From Paraglaciecola sp. T6c (GTDB lineage Bacteria > Pseudomonadota > Gammaproteobacteria > Enterobacterales > Alteromonadaceae), in NCBI RefSeq assembly GCF_000014225.1, contig NC_008228.1, forward strand, positions 4,712,001 to 4,776,000: a DNA stretch of 64,000 bases, read 5' to 3'. The notes under the pieces are model-generated. The model made no database searches. It was not told the DNA's origin and saw only the letters and a program-made list of their open reading frames with translations. Position numbers and translations under genes: made by a program. Position 1 is the first letter of the stretch, and each line of letters starts with the position of its first letter. Positions 26,912 to 38,000 of this stretch are shown piece by piece.

Positions 26912-27035
26912 GCATCCTTTTCGGTGTGAGTACATCCAGCCAACAACGTTGTGCTTTTTTCATTGTGTCTCTTTAAGTTGGCAGTCATCGTAAAAACAGA
27001 GTATCCAACATCCTGTAAACCACGCGGAACAAAGC

Positions 27036-27995
27036 ATGAATGCATTGAATATCAAAGGGCTAACCAAAGTATACAAAGGTGGAACCCGAGCCCTTAATGG
27101 GATTAATTTAGAAGTAAAGCAGGGGGACTTCTTCGCCCTACTTGGCCCAAACGGCGCCGGCAAATCAACTACCATTGGTATCATCAGTTCATTAGTGAAC
27201 AAGACTGGTGGCAGTGCAGATATTTTCGAATACTCGTTAGACGCTCAACCCGTTGAAGCGAAATCATGCATAGGCTTGGTGCCTCAAGAGTTTAACTTCA
27301 ATCAATTTGAGACCTTAACCCAAATCGTGGTGAACCAAGCCGGCTACTATGGTGTACCCCGTAACGTTGCCAAAGAGCGTGCCGAAAAATACCTAAAACA
27401 ATTGGATTTATGGGAAAAACGTAATCAACCCGCACGTAATTTATCTGGTGGCATGAAGCGCCGCTTGATGATTGCACGGGCTCTGATGCACGAACCTAGA
27501 ATGTTAATTTTAGATGAGCCTACCGCAGGGGTGGACATCGAAATACGCCGCTCAATGTGGACTTTCCTAAAAGAGATTAACGAGCAAGGGATCACCATCA
27601 TACTCACCACTCACTACCTTGAAGAAGCCGAAATGTTGTGCCGCAACATCGCGATTATCGATAAGGGCGTGATTGTACAAAACACCAGTATGAAATCATT
27701 GCTTGCCACCTTAAATATTGAAACATTCATTTTTGATTTAGCAGGAGAGCATCAGAATATTGCACTATCGGGCTTTGAATATCGTTTATTAGATGCCCAC
27801 ACGTTAGAAGTGGATGTGGCCAAAGAAGAAAGTTTAAACAACGTTTTTGAGCAGCTATCAAGCCAGCAAATACAAGTATTGAGCATGCGCAATAAGTCGA
27901 ATCGCTTGGAAGAATTGTTTGTACGCTTGGTTGAATCGGGCCGTGCGGAGCTAGCGAATAATGAACAAAATAAGAAGGAGTTAGCGAATGGGTAA
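27036..27995 (+). CDS. ABC-2 exporter ATP-binding protein, YadG-like
   Basis: A 319-residue ATPase with Walker A (GPNGAGKST, about 38-46), signature LSGGMKRRL (about 135-143), Walker B (MLILDEP, about 155-161) and the H-loop (TTHYLEEAE). It powers the inner-membrane permease encoded next, with which it overlaps by 8 bp. The pair matches E. coli YadG/YadH. The exported substrate is unknown. The C-terminal extension after residue 230 is typical of the DrrA/YadG subgroup. Confidence 0.88.
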   Translation: MNALNIKGLTKVYKGGTRALNGINLEVKQGDFFALLGPNGAGKSTTIGIISSLVNKTGGSADIFEYSLDAQPVEAKSCIGLVPQEFNFNQFETLTQIVVNQAGYYGVPRNVAKERAEKYLKQLDLWEKRNQPARNLSGGMKRRLMIARALMHEPRMLILDEPTAGVDIEIRRSMWTFLKEINEQGITIILTTHYLEEAEMLCRNIAIIDKGVIVQNTSMKSLLATLNIETFIFDLAGEHQNIALSGFEYRLLDAHTLEVDVAKEESLNNVFEQLSSQQIQVLSMRNKSNRLEELFVRLVESGRAELANNEQNKKELANG

Positions 27996-28758
27996 TCGCA
28001 CCATGATTGCGCTGCAAACACTATGGATAAAAGAGTGCACTCGCTTCTTGCGTATTTGGATACAAACGCTTGTGCCACCAGCGATTACGATGTCCTTGTA
28101 CTTTGTGATATTCGGTAACTTAATTGGCAGTCGCATCGGCCAAATGGGCGGCTTTAGCTACATGGAGTTTATTGTACCTGGGCTGATTATGATGGCAGTG
28201 ATCACCAATTCATATTCAAATGTATCCTCCTCTTTTTACAGTGCTAAGTTTCAGCACAACATTGAAGAATTGTTAGTGGCACCCATTCCAAACTGGGTGA
28301 TCATAGCGGGTTTTGTGGGCGGCGGGGTCGCACGGGCGATACTCATTGGTATTATCGTGACATGTGTATCCATGTTGTTTGTCGATATAAGCCTGCACAG
28401 TATTCCCATTATTATCATTACCTTGCTATTAACGTCGATTTTGTTTGCTACCGCAGGCTTAATTAACGCCATATTTGCTAAGTCGTTCGATGATATCAGC
28501 GTGGTACCTACCTTCGTGTTGACGCCATTGACCTACTTAGGCGGGGTGTTTTATTCGTTAACATTGTTGCCTGAATTCTGGCAATGGGTCAGTAAAATCA
28601 ACCCTATCGTGTACATGGTGAATGGCTTCCGCTATGGGTTTTTAGGGGTGTCTGACGTGGATTACATGTACTCATTGGGTTTGTTAGTGGTATTTAATGT
28701 GGTGTTGCTAGGTTTTGCGTATTCACTGATTAATCGCGGCGTTGGCATTAGAAGCTAG
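27988..28758 (+). CDS. ABC-2 exporter permease, YadH-like
   Basis: A 256-residue inner-membrane protein with six predicted helices, and the family segment EFIVPGLIMMAVITNSYSN near residue 55. It forms the membrane channel for the YadG-like ATPase encoded just upstream; the frames overlap, so translation is coupled. The substrate is unknown. Confidence 0.88.
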   Translation: MGNRTMIALQTLWIKECTRFLRIWIQTLVPPAITMSLYFVIFGNLIGSRIGQMGGFSYMEFIVPGLIMMAVITNSYSNVSSSFYSAKFQHNIEELLVAPIPNWVIIAGFVGGGVARAILIGIIVTCVSMLFVDISLHSIPIIIITLLLTSILFATAGLINAIFAKSFDDISVVPTFVLTPLTYLGGVFYSLTLLPEFWQWVSKINPIVYMVNGFRYGFLGVSDVDYMYSLGLLVVFNVVLLGFAYSLINRGVGIRS

Positions 28759-28772
28759 GTGAAATAACAAAC

Positions 28773-29450
28773 GTGAGTCATAACTATTCTGCGCCCGAAG
28801 GCAATTCTCGGCATATCGATAGCAATCAAACTGGGGTGCATGAAAAGCTCCCAGATTTGGTTGCTCGTCACTTGCAACACGCCAGCCAGCGCCCATTGAC
28901 GGAACATACCTTACAAGCATTTTCCCAAGCGCAAGACTGGCTAGGTGATTGGCAAGGGCCGCTGATTTTAGATGCATGCTGTGGTGTAGGCGAAAGCACC
29001 GCACACATTGCCAATCAGCACCCAGAGGCCAAAGTCATAGGGGTCGACAAGTCAGCGCTGCGCGTGGGCAAACATGAGTATTACAGTCTAAAACAGGACA
29101 ATGCCTTGATACTCAGAGCGGATCTAAATGACTTCTGGCGTTTGGCGGTGAAAGCCGAATGGCGTTTGAGTAAACACTTTTTGCTCTACCCTAATCCTTA
29201 TCCTAAAGCAGCGCATGTGCAAAGACGTTGGCACGGCAGCCCAGCATTTGCAGAAATCGTTAAATTGGGCGGGCAACTTGAAGTGCGTAGCAACTGGCAA
29301 ATTTACATTCAGGAATTTGCTTTGGCCCTTGAACTAGCAGGGTTTAGCGCAGACATGAAGCAATATCACCATGCGCAAGCTATCACCCCATTTGAACGCA
29401 AATATTGGGCTAGCGGCCAACACAGTTGGCAAGTGATTAGCCAGTTGTAA
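28773..29450 (+). CDS. TrmB-like SAM-dependent methyltransferase
   Basis: A 225-residue Rossmann methyltransferase. DACCGVGESTAHIA (about 68-81) is the SAM-binding loop, IGVDKSALRVGKHEY the acidic loop, and LLYPNPYPKAAHVQRRWHG (about 140-158) corresponds to the tRNA (guanine-N7)-methyltransferase signature, where TrmB has FPDPWPKKRHHKRR. The Asp is replaced by Asn, so it may be a divergent TrmB paralogue acting on another substrate. It starts at GTG 28773, 15 bp after the permease, so it may be co-transcribed. A weak AGGTGA lies about 9 nt upstream. Confidence 0.75.
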   Translation: MSHNYSAPEGNSRHIDSNQTGVHEKLPDLVARHLQHASQRPLTEHTLQAFSQAQDWLGDWQGPLILDACCGVGESTAHIANQHPEAKVIGVDKSALRVGKHEYYSLKQDNALILRADLNDFWRLAVKAEWRLSKHFLLYPNPYPKAAHVQRRWHGSPAFAEIVKLGGQLEVRSNWQIYIQEFALALELAGFSADMKQYHHAQAITPFERKYWASGQHSWQVISQL

Positions 29451-29495
29451 TCGCGGTTTGATGCACAGTTGTCATTGCAATTTATCTAACGCTCT

Positions 29496-30221
29496 TTAGT
29501 GTGCTTGCGCCTTCGGTTGGCTGAAATAAAAGCCTTGGGCGTAACGCACATTAAGATGTTTAAGCAGGTTTAATTGTTCTTCACTTTCAAGGTGTTGAGC
29601 GACTAAGTCAATATTTTTACGTCGCCCCTGTTCGCACAGTGCCTTGATCACGGTTTGTGCTTTTTCATTTTTGGCTAGGTCTGCCAACACTGGGCCTGAA
29701 ATTTTCACCCCACTGATAGGTAAAGCGAGTAAATGCTCTACCTGACCTACATCTGGCTCTAGGTTATCAACAAACAAGCTCAAGCCCAGCTTTTTGCATA
29801 AAAAGGAAAATGTTTCAAAGGTATCTGTGTCTGCCAACACGTTTTGCGCTGTCACTTCTAATGCCACCCGCTGAGGATTGGGGTAGCTCTGAGCTTGATT
29901 GCTTAAAAACCGGTGAATGCCTTCGTCTTGCATATCGGCTAGGCTAATATTGATATTCCACGGGATGTCACGCTCACGAAAATATTGCGCACTGCGATTA
30001 AAAATCGTTTCGGTCAATTGAGAGCGACTCTCCTGACGGTCAACCAAGTACAGGAACTCGGTAGGAATAAACGGGTGCTCCCCTAAGGTAATTAAACGGG
30101 CTAAGCATTCGTAGCGCCAAACCTGATTAGTGGATAAATCCATAATCGGTTGGAAGAAGGGCACGACATTGTCGAGGTTAAAGCTTTCTGTGACTTGAGA
30201 TACTTTCATAATAGACAGCAT
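29496..30221 (-). CDS. Degenerate EAL-domain protein
   Basis: A 241-residue protein consisting only of an EAL domain. The first Glu (YECLAR), Asn (NINIS), Glu (LEVTAQN), Lys (GVKISG) and Gln (YAQGFYF) are kept. The second Asp of DDFG is Asn (VDNLEP), and the Glu of AEGVE is Gln (VAQHLE). Loss of these metal-binding acids predicts no cyclic di-GMP phosphodiesterase activity, so it may be a nucleotide-binding or protein-binding regulator. It is single, divergent from panP and has no membrane segment. The ATG at 30209 is an alternative start. Confidence 0.82.
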   Translation of the reverse strand: MLSIMKVSQVTESFNLDNVVPFFQPIMDLSTNQVWRYECLARLITLGEHPFIPTEFLYLVDRQESRSQLTETIFNRSAQYFRERDIPWNINISLADMQDEGIHRFLSNQAQSYPNPQRVALEVTAQNVLADTDTFETFSFLCKKLGLSLFVDNLEPDVGQVEHLLALPISGVKISGPVLADLAKNEKAQTVIKALCEQGRRKNIDLVAQHLESEEQLNLLKHLNVRYAQGFYFSQPKAQAH

Positions 30222-30441
30222 TTTTTCTTTATACTATAGCAAGTTAGCGCCCTAAGGCTAGGGTGGATTGAGCAACTTTTATACACATTTTTACTTATTT
30301 CTGTTTGCCACATACTCTGTTACGTAAAAAGAGTCCTTAAAAAGCGACTTTCCCTTCTTATAAACGCGGTGTTTATGTTGGTCTAGGTGAAAAATTAATG
30401 TAAAGTTCGCGACCTGAAAGTTTTCATATGAGGTGTCAAGA

Positions 30442-32052
30442 GTGGCCGTAGCTGAAGTCAGTTTAGAGCATTTGTTTAGAGTGTTTACCATGCCCGAAGG
30501 TAAAGATTCTAAATTGGCTCAAATTGAGCAGCATCTGTCAGATAACTTGGCTGATTTTTTGTCTCAACACGTGGTGACCAAGGTCACGTCACTTGAGCAA
30601 ATTGAACAAAGTTTCGCTGAATTTAATGTGCCTGAACACCCAGAGTTTGTCTCGGAGCACGCCGCTAATTTACTCGAGAAGTTAGTCGCTAATTCTGTTA
30701 ACACCTATTCGCCAACGTTTATCGGGCACATGACCTCTGCCTTACCTTATTTTCATTTATCGTTAGCTAAATTATTAGTTGGCTTAAATCAAAATTTGGT
30801 CAAAATTGAAACCTCTAAAGCCTTTACGCCTTTGGAGCGTCAAGTATTGGGCATGATGCATGAACTGGTGTATGCCCAGAAAAGTGACTTTTATAACACC
30901 TATCTACATAACGCTAATCACGCGCTTGGGGCATTTTGCTCTGGCGGCACGATAGCGAACGTAACCGCCTTGTGGGTTGCACGCAACAAAGCTTTAGCCG
31001 CCGATGGCGTATTTAAAGGGGTGGCCCGTGAAGGCTTAGCGGCAGGTTTAGCTCATTATGGCTATAAGAAAATGGCAATTTTGTCATCTCGCCGCGGTCA
31101 TTACTCTCTGTCAAAATCTGTAGATATACTCGGGTTAGGCCGTGAACAACTCATCACGCTAGACTGCCCTACACAGCGTTTGTCGCCTGAAAAGGCACTT
31201 GCCTTCGGTAAAGAATACGCAGAACAAGGCAATAAAATTCTTAGCATAGTTGGCGTTGCTGGCACCACAGAAACAGGCCATGTAGATCCATTAGATGAAC
31301 TGGCTGACGTTGCCCAAGAGTTAGGTTGCCACTTTCATGTGGACGCGGCCTGGGGCGGTGCTACGTTATTCTCAAGCACCCATAGAAAGATCCTAAAGGG
31401 AATTGAACGCGCAGATTCAGTTACCATAGATGCGCACAAGCAAATGTATGTGCCTATGGGCGCGGGTATGGTGTTGTTTAAAGATCCTAACGACAGCAAT
31501 GCAGTACGTCACCATGCAAACTACATACTACGAGCTGGCTCAAAAGACTTGGGAGCCACGACATTAGAAGGCTCGCGTAACGGTATGGCCATGATGGTAT
31601 ATGCGTCTTTGCATATATTTGGTCGCCAAGGTTACGAATTGTTGATTGATCAAAGTATCGAGAAAGCGAAAGTTTTCGCTCGAATGATCCAGTCTCACCC
31701 AGATTTCGAGTTGATTACGCACCCTACTTTGTCGTTACTTACTTATCGAGTGAATCCCCAAGAGGTGCAGCAACAGGTCAAAGCCGACTTTTCGTTAAAC
31801 GTAAAATTTAATGAAAAACTCGATAAACTCACCGTATATGTACAAAAGCAGCAACGTGAGGCGGGTAAGTCTTTTGTGTCGCGTACCCGCTTACAAACTC
31901 AAACTTACGGCGATCAAACCATGACAGTGTTTCGCGTGGTATTAGCAAATCCGTTAACCACTGAAAATGATTTACAAAACATCCTGGATGAGCAAATCGC
32001 GATTGCCAGCAAAAGCCAAAACTGGGCTGAGTTAACCGAAAAGGTAATCTAG
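30442..32052 (+). CDS. panP: PLP-dependent aspartate 1-decarboxylase PanP
   Basis: placeholder. Confidence 0.85.
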   Translation: MAVAEVSLEHLFRVFTMPEGKDSKLAQIEQHLSDNLADFLSQHVVTKVTSLEQIEQSFAEFNVPEHPEFVSEHAANLLEKLVANSVNTYSPTFIGHMTSALPYFHLSLAKLLVGLNQNLVKIETSKAFTPLERQVLGMMHELVYAQKSDFYNTYLHNANHALGAFCSGGTIANVTALWVARNKALAADGVFKGVAREGLAAGLAHYGYKKMAILSSRRGHYSLSKSVDILGLGREQLITLDCPTQRLSPEKALAFGKEYAEQGNKILSIVGVAGTTETGHVDPLDELADVAQELGCHFHVDAAWGGATLFSSTHRKILKGIERADSVTIDAHKQMYVPMGAGMVLFKDPNDSNAVRHHANYILRAGSKDLGATTLEGSRNGMAMMVYASLHIFGRQGYELLIDQSIEKAKVFARMIQSHPDFELITHPTLSLLTYRVNPQEVQQQVKADFSLNVKFNEKLDKLTVYVQKQQREAGKSFVSRTRLQTQTYGDQTMTVFRVVLANPLTTENDLQNILDEQIAIASKSQNWAELTEKVI

Positions 32053-35000
32053 TTGGCTTTGTCGGACCCCACTAAAAAGGCCGTTAGTTCACACTAACGG
32101 CCTTTTTGCTAATGAAGGTGACAGTAATGGCTGTTAGGCCAACGAAACCTGCAAATTGTCGATTAAGCGGGTACGGCCTAAAAAAGCGGCTGCCAAGATA
32201 ACGACGTTAGTTTCTTCATGCCCAGGCTGTAAAAGCGTATCGGCTGAACGAATTTCAATGTAATCGATACTAAAGCCCGCTTCGGCAAGCTGCTCACAGC
32301 ACTCACTGGTAATACGTGAAAAATCACGACGACCCGATTCAATCTTTTGCTGCATCTCTTGTAAGCGCGTATACAAAGTGGGGGCAAGCGCACGCTGCTC
32401 AACATTTAAATACTGGTTACGCGAGCTCATGGCCAAACCATCAGTTTCACGAGTAGTCTTTACACCATGCACGGTTAAGTTCATCGACAGGTCGGTGACC
32501 ATGGCTTTAATGACTTGTAGTTGCTGAAAGTCTTTTTCACCAAAGAACGCCATATTCGGCTGAACCATGTTGAACAGCTTACACACTATCGTTGCCACAC
32601 CGCGGAAATGCCCAGGACGACTCGCACCGCAAATCATATAGGAAATACCCGGCACTTCTACGAACGTTTGCTGCTCCAAGCCACGAGAGTAAATATCCTT
32701 CACTTGCGGAGTAAAGAGTACATCTACCCCCATCTCGCTAAGCACATTACGATCGTTCTCTAATGTGCGCGGGTACGCTTCTAAATCTTCATCTGGTCCG
32801 AATTGCAATGGGTTAACAAAGATCGATACCACCACAATATCAGCCTTTAATTTAGCTTCTTTAACCAAATTAAGGTGACCTTGATGTAAGTTGCCCATGG
32901 TGGGAACAAAAGCTATCACTTTGGAATCTGCCTGCCAGCTGCGGCGCACATCGCGCAAGCTAGCAATATTACTGATCACTCGCATACTTGACTCACTTAC
33001 TGAAACTATGGGCTTCAGACGGGAAAGAACCGTCTTTCACTTCTTCTATATACTGACTCACCGCTGTGCGCATATCGCCAGTCTCTTGAAGGTAGTTTTT
33101 TGAAAATTTTGGCATGTAATTGGCGCTGATACCAAACATGTCGTGCATCACTAAAATTTGTCCGTCGGTTTCTGGACCCGCGCCAATTCCTATAACCGGA
33201 ATATCAACTGCCTGAGATATCGCACCTGCCAGTTCTGTCGGTACGCACTCAAGTACCAACAACTGTATACCCGCCGCTGCCATTTCTTTGGCCTGTTCGA
33301 GCATTTGCTCTGCTTGCAGATCATCGCGGCCTTGTACCTTAAAGCCCCCGAAAACGTGTACTGACTGAGGTGTTAAGCCTAAATGACCGCAAACAGGGAC
33401 ACCACGCTCATTTAAACCTTGAATGCTCTCAAGTAACCAGCGACCGCCTTCAAGTTTGACCATACTTGCACCAGCAGCCATTAGCTTTGCCGCGTTCAAG
33501 TAGGTTTGCTCTGGGGTGGAATAAGACATAAACGGCATATCTGCGATAACAAATGCGCGCTCAACGCCTTTACGCACAGCCCGAGTGTGATAGGCCACAT
33601 CATCAATGCTGACGCCTAATGTATCGTCACAGCCTTGCAAAACCATGCCCAACGAGTCACCAATCAGCAGTACGTCTATCCCTTGCTCATCAAACAATTT
33701 TGAGAAGCTCGCATCATATGCGGTAAGCGCACTAATTTTTTCGCTTTGTTGCTTCATTTTCAACAACGTGGAAGTTGTGACTTTTTTCATTTTGAATCAC
33801 TCCAGTACGATGAACACTAAATAGAGCTTGAGTAAATCAGGCACTATACGGATTTTTTAGCGGATTTCTATCACACTCATTTATAGGGTAATTTTTCCAA
33901 CCCATTGAGGGGGCAGTTAATGAGCAATTCGGTCAATTTAGTGCCGTTTGGTAGTTGTAATTCGGGGGCAATTTCATGCAAAGGATACAAAACGAACTCT
34001 CGCTCTTTCATACCGTAATGTGGCACAGTAAGTTCAACTGAATCAATAATTTGAGTACCAAAAATAAGAATATCTAAATCTAAAGTACGCGGCCCCCAAC
34101 GCTCTGCTTTACGCACCCGACCATGCTCAAGCTCAATTTTTTGTAAGCAATGGAGAAATTCGACAGCTTGCATTTTTGTTTGCACTTCAACCACCGCATT
34201 AACATAGCTAGGTTGGTCTTGTGGTCCCATAGGGCGACTGATATACAAGCTCGAGGTGGCCGATATATGTGAAGCAGGCAATAACTCAATTGCCCGTAAT
34301 GCTTGGCTTATTTGTTGTTGAGGCTGGGCCAAATTGCTCCCTAGCCCAACATAAACTTGGCTCATTGGGCGGCTTTCTTCTTGCCTCTGTAGCGGCTTCT
34401 GCGCTTAGGTGCACCGCCGCCTTCTTTCTCGCGTAGCGTTTTTAACATCCCTTGGCGCTGCTCAGGGTTAACGTTTTGAAAATCTGTCCACCACTGAGCT
34501 AACGTGAGTAGCTCACCGCCTTCGATCTGCCCACGAATAAGCAAGAAATCATAGGCAGCCCTAAATTTAGGGTGTTCAAGCATTTGAAACGCTCTGCGTC
34601 CGTATCGCTTAGGAAGACGTTGTTGCAACTGCCAAATCTCGCGCACTGTGATGGTAAAACGTTTGGGGATCATAATGCGTTGAATTTGACGGTGCAGAAC
34701 ATCACTCAAGGCTAAATTAAACGCGTCAAAGTGGTTTAGGCCACCTTCCACCATATGTTGCTGACAACGCTCTTCTAATGGGTACCATAACAAGGCTGCA
34801 AAAATGAACGCTGGGGTCACTTTCATATCCGAGTTAATACGGTTATCCGTATTCATCAGCACTTGCTCAATAAACGCAAGTTCACGACTATTTTGCGATT
34901 TTAGCAAAGGGGTGAGCTGAGGAAACAACTGTTCAAATAAACCGAATTCATTGAGTAACTTGTAGGTTTCTAGTCCTTGGCCCGATAACAGTAGCTTTAG

Positions 35001-38000
35001 TACTTCTTCAAACAAACGCGCTGGAGGAATATTCGCCATTAATGGAGCGAGTTCGTACATCGGCTTGGCGGTTTCAGGGCTTATTTTCATACCCAATTTC
35101 ACAGCAAAACGCACCGCACGTAACATACGCACCGGATCTTCACGGTAACGAGTAGCAGGGTCGCCAATCATAGTGATTTGACGCTTTTTAACCGCTTCCA
35201 TGCCGTTGGCAAAATCATGAATACTGTAATCAGCGATGTTGTAATACATCGCATTAACGGTGAAGTCACGACGCTCTGCGTCTTCTTCTATGCTGCCAAA
35301 CACGTTGTCACGAAGTAACTGTCCATGATCGCTTTGCTTGCTCAAATTCTGCTCTTTGGCATTTTCGTCTTCAACAGGGTGATGACCACGAAAAGTGGCA
35401 ACTTCGATAACTTCTCGACCAAACACCACGTGCGCTAAACGAAACCGACGGCCAATTAGGCGGCAGTTTCTGAACAATTCTTTGACCTGTTCAGGGGTCG
35501 CGTCTGTAGTGACGTCAAAATCTTTGGGTTTTTTACCCAATAGAATATCGCGCACACAGCCGCCAACTAAAAAAGCTTGATAACCGTTATTATGCAGACG
35601 GTACAGCACCTTTAGCGCGTTATCGCTAATGTCACTGCGGGATACCGGATGTTCAGCACGGGGAATAATGTTGGCAACAAGAGTGGTTTTAGCTGTGCTC
35701 GGCGTACTTTTAAACGCCTCTTTAACCTTGTTGATTACGCGAGAAATAATAAGTTCAGCTCCAATATAAAGGATTACCCAAAACAGGTTTTTTAACGCGT
35801 GGGATCATAACCTGTCTTACGCGTCAATTCTATTGTCAAACGCACTCGCATCGTTTGCGATAAGTGCTATGTGCCAGTTGTTCAGTGCGAATTCTAAAAT
35901 ATCGTTCACCGTGGCATTATTCAGCGCCCTAGGAACCGGCAAACCTAAGACCTCAAGAGCCCTGCATAAATTGCTATTGGCAACAGCATCATTTAACCCT
36001 GGGGCATGGTTTTGCTTACTCAGTTTTTGACCGTTATCTCCCATCACAAGTGGTAAATGCAGGTATACGGGGGGTGGTTGGTCAAACAGTTGATATAAAG
36101 CTAGCTGATATGCGGTAGAGGGCAGAATATCTGCACCTCGCACTACTTCGGTCACACCAGCGTATATATCATCCACGACCACAGCTAGTTGATAGGCATA
36201 TAACCCATCTTTACGGCGCAAGATAAAATCATCACAGGCACCTTTTGCAAACGAAACCGCCCCTAATGCTAAATCTTGAATATGCTGCCCCCCCAAGGTA
36301 TTCCTCAGGACAGTGGCACATTCATCTTTTGCCAAGGCTAACTGCGCGCAGGGGCAAGATTGCCCTTTAGGGTTGGCAAGTCGTTGCTTTCTATTACATT
36401 GGCAACAATAACTATGACCATTTGCCTGCAGCCAATTCAGTGCTTGCTCATATCGTTCGTGACTGTCATGTTGATAAGTCACTTCGTCGTCCCATAACAA
36501 CCCGTGACGAACGAGTGACTCTTTTATAAGATCATCTGCACCAGCGAGCGCTCGTGGGGGATCAATATCTTCTATGCGTAACAACCATTTCCCGTCCATT
36601 TGCCGCGCACGTATATAACTGCCTAAAGCAGCCACGAGGGAACCTAAATGCAATGGTCCAGAGGGGGATGGCGCAAACCGACCTACATAAGAGGTATCTT
36701 GATTAAGGCGCTGTGCAACGAAAGGTAAATTCATTAACCTAAGTAACGTGTAAACATAAAAAAAGCTGCATTGAGCAGCTTTTCTTTATTTATCAGTATT
36801 AACCTTGTAGCTGCTTTTCTTTAATTTCAGCTAGGGTCTTACAATCGATACACATATCAGCGGTAGGACGGGCTTCTAAACGCCTAACACCAATTTCGAT
36901 ACCACAGGTATCACAGAAGCCAAAATCGTCTTCTTCGATACGCTTAAGGGTTTTCTCGATTTTTTTGATCAATTTGCGCTCACGGTCACGGGTTCTAAGT
37001 TCAATACTGAACTCTTCTTCCTGTGCTGCCCGATCGACTGGGTCAGGGAAGTTAGCCGCTTCGTCTTGCATATGATGCACGGTACGATCTACTTCTTGGC
37101 GTAATTGGTCGCGCCATGCTTTTAGCAACAAACGGAAATGCTCCATTTGTTTTTCATTCATGTATTCCTCGCCTGCTTTCTCCTGATAGGGAGTAAGACC
37201 AGCTAGGGCTAATAATCCGAGTGTTTTATTCGTATTTCCTGTTGGCATCAGCCAATTCTCCTTAACTACGAGCACAGGACGGTTTTGTGCAAGCGGGTAT
37301 GTATAACAGAAAGAAATACCGCTGGCAATTCCACGCACTGACCTGCTATTCATGCTAAAAACCAAATTCCGACGGGCAATATGGCGATGTCGGCGAAAAA
37401 AGCAACTTATATTTTCATACAATCATGGGTAGTCGTTGATTTAGCGTAATATTTTGTTCGTTAATCGCACACGAGTAAGCTAACACTTCTACCCCAACGT
37501 CAACAGCATGCTTAAACATTTGCGCATATTTTGGATCAATATGTTCTGCAATTTTAACGCTTTGAATGCCACTGTGCTGCACACAAAAGAGTAAAACAGC
37601 GCGATACCCCTGTTCGACCATAGCGGCAAGCTCACGCAAATGCTTTTGACCGCGTACCGTTTTCGCGTCCGGAAAGTACCCCTGCCCCTCTTCCAATAAG
37701 GTCACCGATTTGACTTCAACATAGCAATCTTTCTTATCGCTACTACTTAGAAGAAAATCAATTCTGCTGTTTTCATGCCCAAAACGCACTTCAGGACGAA
37801 CGGTTTCATATCCCTGCAACTCTTGAATAGCGTGTGTTGCCAATGCCTCTGCAACTATTTTGTTTGCGTTATTGGTATTGATGCCAATCCAATGGCCTTG
37901 ATGCGTTACTCCTAACTCCCAAGTATAGCCCAGTTTGCGCTTAGGGTTATTACTTGGGGAGAGCCAAACCTGCATCCCGGGTTCAGCACATCCGATCATT